Source of the DNA: Scatophagus argus
Lineage: Eukaryota > Chordata > Actinopteri > Scatophagidae
DNA length: 64,000 bases
Assembly (NCBI RefSeq): GCF_020382885.2
Contig: NC_058506.1
Span: forward strand, 14,114,318 to 14,178,317
Reading direction: 5' to 3'
Below are positions 11,951 to 25,401 of the stretch, piece by piece. The position numbers were made by a program, and so were the translations under genes. Each line of letters opens with the position of its first letter. Within the stretch, counting starts at the first letter, position 1. The notes beneath the pieces are model-generated. The model did not search any database, was not told the DNA's origin, and was given only the letters and a program-made list of their open reading frames with translations.

Positions 11951-14900
11951 ATGTCTGGGACCAAACCACGTGAGTCTATTATTTTTATTATTTATTATTT
12001 TTATTTAGAGTAATTGATCAGATGCTTTCTCAGTCTGTCAGCGAATTTCACAACAGTTTAGTCTCTGGATGTTCTCTGAGTGTCATTATAGGTCTCATTA
12101 ATAAAACTAGCCTGCGTTAATTATTTTTATTGTAACCCTTTAAAATAGTTGTGTGTGTGTGTGTCCAGCCCGTCACGAGTTTCCGGACTCTGACCCAGAA
12201 GACACATCAGAGGAGCTGACCGGGGTCGTGTGTCTGGAGTCAGACCTGCAGGATGGACAGTAAGGAGGAGAGAGGGGGTTTGTTCACGACCTGGCAACCC
12301 AAGACCTGTTTTGATTTATTCAACAGGACGTATCGCTGACGTATCAAATGATTCATAAGCTATTAAACAACAAATGACGGTAGCCTCTGATAAACGAACC
12401 AGCACGACATCCAAAAAGTGTTTTAATGTACACACTTTTACTGATATTTTTAAAACACCTGAATGGTTTATAAACGATTAAGCAGTCAAGAGGTTAACGC
12501 TGCAGCAGAAATGTTAGCATGCTGATGGTTAGCATGTAGCTACAATGTTCAGTAGTTTAGCGTGTTATCATCCCAACTTTTGCTGTTTAGCAGTATTCAT
12601 AAAGTACAGCTGAGGATGAGGAGTTTTGGAGGTATTTTGGTCATAAATCAAAGAACTGGACCAAATAAATGATTGACCAGATTATGGTGCAAAAAGAACA
12701 CTAGGATTCACCCCCTGGGGACCATGAAAGCTTATGTTCATGGTGATCCCACTTGTAGCTGTTAAGATATTTCAGTCTGGACCACAATCGTGGGACTTAA
12801 TGTTGGCTAATGGTACAAATCCATTTTCAAGAACGCAATAATGCATAATATGAACCTCACTTGGGTGTTAAGCTCATTGTAGTGTGTGTCTGTGTGTGTG
12901 TGTGCCATGTTAGGATGATGGAGGTTGAAGTGGGACATCACACTGTGCTGCTGACACGCAGTGAGGGCAGATACAGTGCCATTGGTAACCAGTGTACACA
13001 TTACGGGGCTCCACTCAGCAAAGGTAAAGAGTTTGAGAACACAGCAGAGGATTAACGCCCCTTCGATCCATGTCCTTACATTTTTACCTGTGACGTGCGT
13101 GTTTGTCCACCATATTGGTGTGAGCCATCCACATACATTTCGTATTGTATTGTATTTGCTTGTCAGACTTTATAATTTTGGCAGATATGACAGTTTTAAT
13201 GTAAAGTTGTAGTACACGTTACGGTGTGAAGTATGTGATTAATATGGAAATACAGCATTTTGTTTTTGTGTGTGTTCAGGGGTTATTACAGGCCACACAG
13301 TGCGCTGCCCGTGGCATGGTGCCTGCTTTAACGCCCATACAGGCGATTTGGAGGAATACCCTGGCATGGACAGTTTACCTTGTCACAAGGTACAAACCAG
13401 ACAGACAGTCAGAGAGACGTTTAGCCTATGAGGACATCTGCTGTCATTGTAATTTATATTTTTCTCTTTTGAAGGTCAAAATTCAAAACAGCAAAGTATA
13501 TGTGTCTGTAAACAAAAAGGTCAGTAAGTTAACTTTTCTTATTCGATTTGTGTTACTTTGTGATTCCTGTTTCATCACATCATTGTAAACTTACTTTGTT
13601 CCATGTAGGAATAAGGGCACATGGTGTGCAGTAACTGCTTTGTGATGGCTAAATGTGTTTGTTTTATTGAAGTGTGTTGTGTCTGTGTTTAGTAACTTAA
13701 AAAATCTTAAATTCTTAATCTTGAAATTATTTTTAAAAAAAATGGGCATTGGAGATTTGCTAGGTTTCAATTACTGTTGCTGCTCTCTACCCACGTTTGG
13801 CTAGGTGGAGATGTAACTAGAATAATAAAAAAAAAAGTTCATTTTGTGGTAAATAGAAAGTGCTTTCATTTTGACTTCTCATAGCAGGAAAAGCGCAAAA
13901 AGTTATATATGATGGTGTGTTCAGGCTCTCAGGCAGGAAAAAAGAATAAAGAGTATGGGAGGCGCAGTGCCAGGAGTTACTCACACTATTCTGCTGCTGG
14001 GTGGAGGTGAGTGTGGACCCCCCTCTGTACCTCCACTGTGTGTGTGTGTGTGTTGCTTAAGGTGAAAAAACTGGTTCATTTAAATGCATGGACAACTGAC
14101 TGAAATGTAATCAGCTAATTATGTTGATATCATAATCATTTAAGCCACCTTTGAAGCAATCATACCAAATATGTTTTTGGGTTCCATCTTCTCAAATGTG
14201 AGGATTTGCTGCTTTTCTCTGTTTTAAATCGTTGACGCCTGCAACGTCAGCTCTGGGAAATTTGAGATTAATCTGTTAATTAATGTCTGTTGCTGTCATA
14301 CTATCACTTTTACATTTACTCAGCAGAATTGTGATATAAATAATACCTTTATGGCATGTTTACCAGCTCTGTCCTACTTTTAAAGTGTTTACAAGTCTTG
14401 GTTATAGTCATTTTTAATGGTTAATAACAATAAGTAAAATCAAAGTTTTTCCTACAGTATTATGTTTTCTCGGTGTGTGTGATGGTGTTCTAACTTTCTG
14501 TAAGCGCAGGAGCTGCGTCACTGATCTGCGCAGAGGTTCTGCGGCAGGAAAACTTCGGCGGCAGAATCATCATGGCCTCCAAAGACGAACTTTTACCTTA
14601 CGACAAAACCCGACTCAGCAAGGTTCTGCAGAGTAAATGACACGATACAAAAAGCAACATATTAGAGATGAATGTGTGTGTGTGCATTTTCATTTAAATG
14701 GCTACCTTTACTTGAACACACACCCTGAACCCATATTGCAGGTAATGAATGTGGAGAATGATAGCATTCTGCTGAGGAGGATGGAGTTTTTCCATCAGTA
14801 CGACATTGAGGTGTGGCTCAGGAAGGAAGTGAGTTGATTTTCTTTGTCCCGTCTATTCACATCTTCACTCTTGTATAATTTGCCAACTTACTTGTGACAT

Positions 14901-17900
14901 TAGTCTACTCTTAACACTAGTTTGATCTGTGTTTTTCCTGATGCATAATGCAAGCAGTACATTTTCCTCAGGACTCTGGACTGGATCTGTTGATCAGGAG
15001 TGTAGATGGATTCATGAAGCTTCTCTTTTAAAAGTCATGTTGTGAAACTGAGTGGACTCTCACTGTGCTGACAGGTGCTGTCAGTGGACACAGACAAGAA
15101 GACGGTCACATTTGATGATGGTTCAGTCCAGAGCTACGATCAGCTTCTCCTCTCAACGGGCTGCAGGTACAGATACAAATACACACCCAAAACTCAAGAC
15201 TTCCTGGTGCCTTAGACAGCCACCGCTCATCCCTCAAATGTGCAAATGTACACACCAATACGTGACATGCAGTTAAGACAGGTAAAATCACTATAGTGCA
15301 AAAAAAAAAAAAAAAAAAAAAAAAAAAGACTAAATGATAGGATACCATAACTCTAAGATACACATTCTAGTTTTGCTTTGGTGCTCTGAAATGGGGCTCT
15401 TGGCTCGTGCCTTTGGACAGTTATGTTTCCAGCAGCTGCACTTAATGACTGCTGGCCAGATCCTCGTTTACCCAAAGCATCTCAAATCTAAGACGATGGT
15501 AAATTAAATTTTTGAACCTTTCTTGCGCTTAAAGGGTGTCTCCAGAAAGCATCACAGTTTTTCACAGATTAACAGAGTGCCGCAAGAGGAAGCAAAAAAA
15601 ATGACAGTTTTTTTTTTCATTATTTTCAGATCTGCACTTTTATCATGAATACTCTGTTTTCTTGTTAGGTGACACTTACTGTAAAATGTGTGAGAAAATA
15701 AGAAAATATAACCAAACATACACAAACAGACTAACAGTTGAGTTTCTGGTTTTATCATCTTCCTCTCAGCTAATATATTAATCTCTTCTGGCTGAAATGA
15801 GGCTTCATTGATGGTATTCCTTTATCTGTATTTCTTTTGTTTTTATTTTTGTTGCATATGATGTTTACCACCTGCTTATATACTGTAAATCTGATACAGA
15901 AAAGATGACAGACAGACTGACAATAAATGATGTTCATATTCAATGAAAGCTTTATTTTAAGTTTAAGAGTAAAGTTTGCCTTGAGCTGCAGCTAAATCAG
16001 AGTCTCTTTTCTTAAGATGACTACCATCCTGCACATTAAGATTAATTTACGCGCTGCAAGACATCTCCAAGTTAAAAAAATATTTTTGTCCTTTAGAGCG
16101 AAGGGTTTGGATGTGCCCGGCATGAAGCTGGACAATGTGAAGATGTTGGAGACACCCGAGGACGCCCGGCAAATCCACGCAGCCTGTGCGGGCTGCAACG
16201 TCGTCCTCGTTGGAACCTCTTTTGTTGGTATTGTGCTTGCGCTGTGCAAAATGTGTGCATATTTTAAAATTTATCTGGACTGATGATGTGTAGGAAATGA
16301 AAACAGACTGGAGATGAAAAAAAAAACAGCAATGATTTATTTGATTGTGAAATGTAGATAAAACCTCGAGAGTTTTTCATTCTTCAGTTGTATGGAAACC
16401 CAAAACCTACAACAGGATGTAAAGGGATGAACTAAAAATATCAAAAGAAAAGTGATTACATTGATAACTAATCTTTAATTAAATAAGCAATGTTTTGTAT
16501 ACTGTATAAGTTAAATTTTATACTTTAGTCTCTCATCAGTTGGTAAAAGAAGAAAAAACTAGAATTTTTTTTTCCTCTTTTACTACTGAAAAGTTCATAA
16601 AATAAATGAAAGCTTTATTTGTTTTATTCCTCTACTCCTTGTTATGTTGTGTGTCTATTTCTCTGTATACACCATGCGCTAACATTTCCGTTTTTGTTCT
16701 GCTTATATACTGATGAGATTGGTGTGTACCTATTTTAAAATGTTAATATTTATTTATCTGTTTAGTTATATTTTGTCTGACCTTTTCTGACGGTTATTTG
16801 TTGGGTTCTTTATTTGAATATTTTCTGCCTCTGATATTCTCTACTGCGCCTTCATCAACATATTTTTTTTTTTTTCAGGCATGGAAATTGCGTCTTATCT
16901 GATAGGAAAAGCCTCCAGTATCACAGTGATCGGCAGCAGTGAGATGCCTTACCAGAACACACTGGGTCCTGAAATCGGTAAAGCCACAATGACGGTAAGA
17001 AATGGAGAGAGAGACCGAATGAGAGTCCTGTATGTGTCCTCATGTGACTTGTCCTCTCAGTTCACTTACTTGTAGTTTAAACGTTGTTTCTGCAGATGCT
17101 GTCGGAGAAAAATGTGAAATTCTACATGAACGATAATGTGACGGAGGTCAGGGGTGTGGATGGCAAGGTAAAGTGGAAAAAGACACACCAATTTTAACAT
17201 CGGTAAAGGCAGGTTTTTTGGGGAAATATAAACACTCAGCTCTTCCAGTCTCATTGTTCTTTCGTCCTCAAGGTGAAGGAGGTTGTGCTTAAAAGTGAAA
17301 AAGCGATCCCAGCAGATGTTTTGATTGTTGGTATCGGTAAGTACTGACACTGCTGCGATCACATTCATACAAAGATCCATATCAGAAGTCACTTTTTCTT
17401 ACTCTTTAACATCTTCACATGATCAGTCAGACAGCTCCTGTAAAGCATTATCACGTCAAAACAGTGAAACATCATATAAGATGGGGAAGACTGAGTAGCT
17501 TTTATTGTAAACTAACGAGACTGTTAATTCAGTAACCATATTTGATCGTTACCGATAATTGAGTTAAAATAATAATTTTTCAGTTTCCCATCATCTTTGG
17601 AGCATCAGATCATTGGAATGACATATTAAATAATAAAACTGTTTTGTGAGACATAGCAAAGAAGTACTAAGTGAGAATCTGCAGAGGAGATTGACACCCA
17701 GAACGACAGGCAAGTAGTGTGTTGGTGTGTCGGGTAAAACCTTCAGCCCAAATCCCCCCATAAAAATGAAAGAAGACATCCAAATACAGATCTGAATGGC
17801 AGACGAACCACAAGAGACTCTGAGACTGTAGACTTATTTTCTGTCACCCGTTTTTTTTTTTAAACAAACCAAACATTTTGCCCATGTGTGTGATCATCCA

Positions 17901-20706
17901 ACATCTTTTAATTCTTAATATAACTGATGCAGCTGTGTTTTATTCTTTTGGCGTTTTATTTCCCTTACATTCATGCTGGACTGAATGTGGCAACAATACA
18001 GTACCTTCATATTTACAGGACAAATGTGAGAATAGTGTCAGTTTTCTTTTCTTCTTCTATATTTTTAACTCTCCACCACACAGAGAAAACATGTTTATCC
18101 TTAAATGTCCAAAATTTAAAACCTTTCTTTTAAGGTTTTTTTTTGTGTGTGTTATGTTTCTTAATGGCATATAAACAGTCCCGACTGATCCGACTTTGGT
18201 CCCCTTTCTTTCTTCCACCAGGTGTCAAACCTAACTCAGAGTTTCTACGGGGCAGCAAAATACAACTGGACTCAAAAAACTTTGTAATAGTCGACAAGGT
18301 CAGCAAATAACCTGCAGTTTATCGACACCTGTACCTTCATTCTCAACATGTCTTCTTAAACCATTTGTTTTAATGGGGTTAACTTACAGATTATTGGAAT
18401 CCCACAGACCCCACTAAAATATGTTTACATAACAATTAATCAGTGTTTTGCACTGAATTCTTTTTCTAGTGTTTTGCTTTGCTTCTGACATTATTAAATA
18501 TTTTCTAGCAGTTTTCAGGAACCTAAACATAATGTGGGTTAATAAAGGACAGATCCTTGCATTAATCATTATTTTCTGCATCATCAATCATCATTTTTCT
18601 GCCTCTTTCTCCCTCCTGCAGTACATGCACACCAACGTCCCTGGTGTTTTCTGTGCAGGCGACCTGGCCACCTTCCCCCTGGCGATGGCCAAAAATCGGC
18701 TGGTCAACATCGGACACTGGCAGATGGCACAAGCACACGGTAGTGTACTGACACGGTGAATGAAGTAGACTTTGACTGACTGGCTTAAATGTAACAAATA
18801 ATCCGGCTTCAGATAGGTGTCTGAAATTGTTTAATTATTATAAGCTGTTTATATTTTGACTATCCTTAGTCAAGTCCTAAGTTGGACAACTGTTGTTTTC
18901 CTATGAATACGGGGTAAATTAAAACTTTCTTTAAATCAAACATGGCGAGCTTTACTCACTCCAGCAGAAAATGTTTTGGACTATTTGGAAGAACAGTGAC
19001 AGAACCTTTTACTTTTAAATTCCGTAAAGAGTGATGTATTCAAAAAACAAAAACATCCAGTATTATAAAATGTCTGCTTCCTCACTGTGGTATATTTCCC
19101 ATGGGTTACTTTGTTCTTTGAAAATATTTCTGTTTGTATTGCTCACTCCGCAACATTTGTTAGAAAAATATTCAAATCATGAGCCTCTTTTTTTGTTGTT
19201 TTGTGCCTCTGGTTCATAAGTGTTGTTGATTGTTACTGTGTAAGTGTTGGTAGTGAGTTAGTAGTGAGCAACATCTTTATTGGTATGAGTTATTATTGAC
19301 TATTAACAACTGCAGGTGTTATAAGAGATGGTTAGCCAACATTATGTTATTTTTTTATAATATCAGGGAGGATAGCAGCTCTGAACATGCTGGATAAACA
19401 AACTGAACTCAACTCAGTTCCCTTCTACTGGACCGTCCAACTGGGTAAAACCATCCGATACGCAGGTGGGCAAACACACACACAATGACCCAAGAATCTC
19501 AACATACTCAAACTGTTTATTCTGACTCGTGTTTTTATTGTGTTTGTATGCAGGCTATGGGGAAGGATACACCGAGATCGTAATGAAAGGAAAGCTTGAG
19601 GACAAGAAGTTTTTGGCACTGTACATCAAGTAAGCAGCTGCTGTCAGAAATAAACAAACTCCTTTAATAAATATATGTCTAAACATGCATTTTTTCTTTC
19701 TTTTTTTTTTTTTTTTTACCCGTAGGGATGACGAGGTCATAGCGGCAGCCAGCCTAAACTACGACCCAGCAGTGTCTGCAGTAGCTCAGAGGCTCCTAGC
19801 AGGAAAAGCCATCACAAAGAAAGAGGCTGAGTACGTCAAATGTTTTGATGCCACTCTCTTCTAAATGATTGAGCATGTTGATATGTAGATGCAGACAATT
19901 ATAATATCCCACTGAAACATTTGGTGTCTTGATATACAGAAGTAAAAGTGCACTTATTGCGTTGTCACTTACTACAAACAAAAAGGTTAAATCGTCATCA
20001 GTTTTTTGAAGTTTGGCTGTAGTCGGAGTTAGAGTTAGAGAGTTAGAATCTCCTAAAGCAGGATTAAACAACTTGACCTTTACACCAGCATGGACTTTGG
20101 TGACATTTCATTCTAAGTGCACGGACATTGGTGTGAAGTTGATCCCCCCTTTTGTGGCTGTGGCAACTTCCACTCTTCTGGGGAAGGCTTTTCCACAGGA
20201 TTTTAGATTGTTTCTCTGGGGGGGCGTTTACCCATTCATGCAGAGGAGCGCCCTTCCCCAGGCTGTTGCCGTGGGGTTGTGGGCATAGCATTGTCCAAAA
20301 TGTCTTGGTATGTTTAAGCATTGAGATTTCCCCTCACTGGAAGTAAGGGGCCGAGTCCCACCCCTGAAAAACAGCCCCATACCACACCTGAATTCAATAA
20401 TAAAGAGGTGTGATGTGAAGAGCCTGATATTCTACCACAGCTAACAGAGAGTGATTATTGGACTGACATTCATCAGGAGGCCACAAACGCATCTGTGTAT
20501 GGGTGTAAATAAGCAGCTGTTTGCTAAAAGGATAAACAAGTGATTATGTGACTGTGTTGTGTTCAAAACTTGCAAGCAGTTTCAAATGAAGCAGGTTATT
20601 CAATTATTCAAGACACTTATCTTGGGGGATTCGGTATATATAAAAACATGTTCTTTTTCCTCTTTCTGACAGATCAGATGACCTGAGCTGGCTGCAGTTG
20701 TCCTGA
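11951..20706 (+). CDS. aifm4: Apoptosis-inducing-factor-like Rieske/FAD oxidoreductase (AIFM4/AIFM3 type)
   Basis: Nineteen coding exons: 11951-11969, 12169-12259, 12914-13023, 13280-13389, 13475-13519, 13925-14006, 14510-14622, 14742-14828, 15075-15166, 16097-16227, 16879-16994, 17096-17167, 17273-17336, 18222-18298, 18622-18739, 19367-19465, 19554-19629, 19726-19830 and 20673-20706. They sum to 1641 bases, 546 residues, with all phases agreeing. The N-terminal Rieske [2Fe-2S] domain has C64-x-H66 and C83-x2-H86 (RCPWHGAC). An FAD fold follows (ILLLGGGAAS, about 147-156), then an NAD fold ([12 protein letters not shown], about 285-296). The AIFM3 signature [20 protein letters not shown] and the ending DDLSWLQ are present. 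The family transfers electrons and is linked to mitochondria and cell death. Unlike AIFM3 it lacks an MGGCFSKP-type myristoylation start and has a short N-terminus. AIFM3-like is certain; the fish-specific AIFM4 name is likely. The exon 7 donor is a weak GTTCTG. Confidence 0.85.
12480..12790 (-). repeat. Percomorph interspersed repeat (TTAGCATG / ATATTTCAGTCTGGACC family)
   Basis: The stretch contains GTTAGCATGCTGATGGTTAG, TATTTTGGTCATAAA and GATATTTCAGTCTGGACCA. Its reverse complement resembles 35555-36060, so these are two copies in opposite orientation. It lies inside intron 2 of the aifm4-like gene. No coding region is seen. Confidence 0.6.
15300..15327 (+). repeat. Poly(A) run in aifm4 intron 9
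   Basis: About 27 consecutive A residues, without recognisable retroposon sequence upstream. It could be a slippage-grown homopolymer. Confidence 0.8.
20060..20425 (-). mobile_element. Tc1/mariner-like transposon remnant, internally deleted
   Basis: The stretch reads ACTCTTCTGGGGAAGGCTTT, CATTGTCCAAAATGTCTTGG, CTGAAAAACAGCCCCATACC and CACCTGAATTCAATAAT. These are landmarks of a widespread fish Tc1-like element whose transposase would read on the minus strand. The middle of the transposase gene is missing: the AAACAGCCCCATACC landmark jumps almost directly to the CACCTGAATTCAAT end. The copy is dead. It sits in the last intron of the aifm4-like gene. Confidence 0.75.
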
Positions 20707-23014
20707 TCTACACTTTCGTCCGCTCAACACATCATCTCATCATCTGTACGATGCAGACATGCAGCCAGAGTTTCAGTCGTCCGTCTCTACTTCGTCACCA
20801 CTGATATCATCATGGGCAAAAGGCTTGGAGACGTGGATTAAAATGTTTGGTTCAGAGGAGACAGACTTCACTGACGGCTAGCATGTGGTGTCAAAAATGG
20901 CAGAATCCACAGTGAAGTTTATATTTACAGTTTTAAGTATTGTATTTAAACTGTATGTCAATACAGTCGTGAGGGGGGACTCCACCAGGAAAACAACAGA
21001 TACCTCAGATGGATGCAGCTTTTGGGACTTTTTTTAATTTATTTATTTTTTCTGTGTTATAATATTTTTATTATTTCATTAGATTTAATTTTTTTAATTT
21101 TATGACTTCATGTCTTCAAAAGATACTTCAGTAACAGTCCAGAGACATCACGTTTAAGATGCCTCAGTATGTTCTCTGCTGTTAATCTTTAAAAGGCAAC
21201 GTTCGCTGCTTTTGACTTGGATGGGGCGGCTGGAAAAACACAAGTGACCTTAATGGCCACTGCGGTCCAGCGAGTGAGTTGGAGGGGGAGGATTAGGAGA
21301 ACAGAGGGGGAGTGTTCAGCTCTTTGAAGCAGAGATGCTGAAATAGGCAACAGCAACAGGGAACAATAGGCCTTCGACAAACAGCACACAAAGGCAGCGG
21401 GACAAAACCTGCACAAAAGAAATGCTGTGTTTTCCTCTCTGTCTCTCTGGTGGTTTATCACTGTCTTTACCTCTCTCCAACTCTCTTTCCACCTCCACAT
21501 TTACTCTTCGCTTCAGGCTGCCTCAGTTCACTGTATCCAGGGGTGGCAGACTTTTCAAGGCCAGTTATGATGTTTTGGGATTAAAGGTGCCAGTGGGTGC
21601 CCGGGAAACTCATACTTTTTGGCTAACAGAGCGAATTAAACACCTGATGTATACAAGTTCCTCAACAACAGATGAGATTAATACCTTTATTTACACAAAT
21701 ATAACAACAATATTGTCTACTACTTAATATGATTAAACATGTTACTGTCACAGATTATTTAGAATCCACTTATGAAATCATTTTATCGGCAGAAGGCAGC
21801 TATGGCTGCCCTGATATTCCTGCAACCTCACATCTCTCAGACAACTGCATTTACAGCATTTTCACCCAAACACGTCATTACAAGTCAGTAATTTAGGATT
21901 TTTTAATTCTTGAGGTAAGAAAAATATCACTTTTGTTCTCTGTTGTTCTCAAGTGAAAAATGTTCTTTGCCTCATGTAAGATTAAAAAGGAGCTGCTGAA
22001 TATCAGTCCCCATAGCTTTGTTATCAATGCAGAGTGAACTCTGGTGCCCAGGGAGGAATAACAGGGATGTACTTGTCATTTGAAGTTTTTGTCTTGTATT
22101 TTGCTTTGTTCATGCATAAACAAAGAAATCTCAGGCACAACATCACCGTCTCTTCAGTCATTAACTCTTCAGTTTTGGAGCATCTGATTCACTCAGGACT
22201 TTTCTGCCATCTATTGTCCAGCAGCGGTGGTGTTTCTAAGAGGAACGCCAGCATGACGCAATAAAACCACAAAATAGAGAGTGCCTCTTTGTACATTTAG
22301 TTCTGTTCAGAGACAGCAAGACAGATTTATTTTGCCAGGATAAAACAAACCACAGTGATCTCTCTATGTCCAAGTAGGCAACAAAATTAAAACTTGAGTA
22401 ATAAGTAGAAAAAGGAGGGGGGCATATCCAAGGCTAGATTTGCACAATAGATCAGCAAATATGCTGGACACTTTTAACCACATTTTATTAGATATTGTGA
22501 CAGCATACAAGCACACTGTTACAGCCACATTTCAATTTTAATTAAATCCACACCCACTCTGGGGAAGGGTTTTCTGGATATTTCTGCTATCCTATATTCT
22601 GAAAAAGTCATGTGACCCACCCTCCATTCATTTGACCCTCCTCTACCTCACTGACCTGTGCACATGCAGATATGAGGTGGGGGTTAAGCTGTATTATCCT
22701 GATTGGGTTTCAGTCCTCAAAGATCAACTTTTCTGGAAGTGTTACATAATTTAGAAGCGCAAGTTAAACAAAGCGCAAATCCTCTATTAAGTTTTTAACA
22801 GGTCCATTCAGCAGGAAGGAGTCCTGTCTTCTTCTACTGGCAGTCTGTGGATGAACATTTTGTACCTGACAGAAAAATCATTACTGGATTGGCAACACGC
22901 TCAGTCTCTCTTTTTTTCCCAACTTCTTAACGGCGCCTACGGCTCCTCGCTGTTTCAAACTGTGAACAAATGAAGTGTGACATGACTAACAGCATAAGGC
23001 TCACATTTGCTTCT
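20707..23014. other. 3' region of aifm4 and intergenic spacer
   Basis: The first part is presumably the 3' untranslated region of the aifm4-like gene; a single clear AATAAA was not found just after the stop. The rest has no gene, RNA or familiar repeat that could be supported. Short open frames here have no known motif. Confidence 0.5.
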
Positions 23015-25377
23015 TTAATTCAATCTTTGCTCCTGCTGGTCACATCCAGTCAAAGCTTTTATCTCTTTGCTCTCTTTAAGAAAAGTCTGTTTCAGTGCAT
23101 ACTGGGCTTCTTTTAACAGAGCCTCTTTGTGAGAGATGTAACGCTGTCGCCTGTTGGCCCTGTACAGCTCCAGCCTCTTCTCCTCAGCCTGGGGGTCCTC
23201 CAGCTCTCCCTGCCACCTCAGGCTCTCTCTGGCCTGGGCGCTGAGCTCGTCCACATACCCCTGCACCGGAGCTCCATGTGCAGTGTTTTTATTTGTTGCT
23301 ATCAGCAGGGACGATGAATCCTTGGGGTTGTCTTTTTTGCTCCTCCGGCCACAGCCGGAGAGCCGTTCGACATCCTTCTTACTGGTACCTCTGAGCTTGG
23401 GCAGCTGGGGGGGCCGCGGCAAGGTCTCAGGAGGCAAAGATACAACCTGAGGTTTGTCTGGATGGAGGCAACATAAACACATTGGCTCATGTATACTGGC
23501 AAACAAAGCTGAGGGTTTAGATTACTAATGACCCCCTGAGTTGGAGGGCTGATGGTTTGGTTTACAGTAATGAGCTGTAATAGGCAGGTGACACTGGGGG
23601 CCTATTCTCTGATGACCTGTTCAACCCTGCAGGGAATCCTCTTCCATCACCACATAATACTCATACTCGTCTTTACATTGAGTACATCTGCAGTGACCTT
23701 CTCCGACCTGCCAAAGTGATGACACATTAGGGCCGCTTCATGCTCTTGTTTTTTAAATGATCCAAATGTGCAGCTTGACTGGAGGGAACTGTGCGGGATA
23801 TTTTGTCACTTTCAGGCGTCTCATTATGTGGCAGTTTTATATGAGAAGGCTTTCTGTGTTTGTTGGCGACGCAGGAATTTTAGAGGATCTCCTTTTAATA
23901 AAAAAAAGTGGAACAATAATTTAATTTCCTTTACCGCGACAAAGCCTTGAGTCTCAAGTGTAGATTTTAATCTTGCATTTTTGTGATGGGAATGCATCAG
24001 GATTTCATTGTTTCAGATTCCAGTCTGGTTTGTCTCGTCGTGTTGTGGGCAGTGGAGTCTCCACATGTAGTACATACATTTGAAGAAAGAATGTAAGGCT
24101 TTTAAGCAACTTTATGCATATTTGTATTGGAATAAAGAGCCAATATGCCCTTTTACAGCTTAAAGCAACCACATGGAATCCTTAAATACTGAACTGACAA
24201 AGCATATTGTTGCCCAATCTATCACCTTTCTAACAAAGACAAAAAACTTTAAAGAATGTATCACTGATAATAATATGACTATGATGCAATGGTCAATGAG
24301 CATGCTGGAACAGTAAGCAGGTCTGTTTTACTGTTTTACTATACTGTATAATAACCCAAACAATATAAAAACTGTGAAAATACTCCAACAGAGATGATAA
24401 GTCTGGATTTTACTTTTACATATCAATAACATGCAGACTTTGAAAGGTAAAATCACTCATTTTGAAGAACGGTCCGTTTCTGAATGTTAGTTATTGTTGA
24501 TGCAGTACTTTGCCGGTGGTACTTGGCTTGGTGCTGTTGGGTATTTTAAACTTTTTCATGTTTATGAGTTGTACAGATTTACTTGGTTGACTAACTGCTA
24601 AAGTAAGGATAAAAAAATTACAATATTTCCCCAAATGTAGGAATGGAAATAAGAGTCCTGGAGGTCAGTGATGTTTTTGATGTCTAATGATTGTTTTTGT
24701 TATTGATAAATCTTTTGATTCTTTTTTCTATGACAAAACAGTTTTGAAAATGTCCATCACAAAAGCCTGAGGTGATGTCTTCAAACTGTGTGTTTTGTCA
24801 GACTAATCGTCAAAAATAAAAATAAAACCAAAATAATATTTAACATGGAGCAAACCTTCATATTTCAGAAGACTGAAGAAGTTTGATAACGGCTTTAGAT
24901 TTCTGCTTCCCTTCATTTCAGAGGCGGTTATTATGCTGTATATTCTACTACATTTATCTGAAAGCTGTAGTTTGGGTGTTTACACATACACTGCATGTAC
25001 AAAACCTACTGAATTTGTAAACTATGACGCACTGGTGCAGATATCGCAATTATGCCCTGCACATTAATGCATCACAGTTAAAGCTTTAATATAATATAAA
25101 ACAGACTGGAGAATTCACCACATATTGAGTACTTTTACCTTTGAAACTGTAAATGCAACTTACTGATGATACTCTCACCAAACTATTTCTCATTTCTTTA
25201 ATCTGGTAGCTCTAACCTACTCTAACTGGCAGCACCATATAAATAAACTGACTGTGTTCAGCTACCTGTGTTTTCTGGAGGAGTGGCGGAAGCAGTGGCT
25301 TTCTTTCTTTTCTTCTTCGTCTTCTTGTCAGAGCTCCTGGACGAGTGGAGCAGCTTACAGTTTCTGTCCTCCGGCAT
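23015..25377 (-). CDS. liat1: Ligand of ATE1 (LIAT1) homolog
   Basis: Two coding exons, 25377-25266 and 23457-23015, joined in phase give 184 residues. The protein starts MPEDRNCKLL and has a basic run DKKTKKKRKK near residues 19-28. It ends with the conserved LIAT1 block SAQARESLRWQGELEDPQAE then LYRANRRQRYISHKEALLKE. In mammals LIAT1 binds the arginyltransferase ATE1 and promotes protein arginylation; the lysine-rich part directs it to the nucleus or nucleolus. The mammalian tandem-repeat expansion is absent. The start is the first ATG in frame within the exon that begins at 25402. Upstream leader exons read a different frame. The intron of about 1.8 kb (23458-25265) shows nothing recognisable. 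Confidence 0.8.
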
Positions 25378-25401
25378 GATGTCCTCTTTAGTGCCCACAG
25401 T

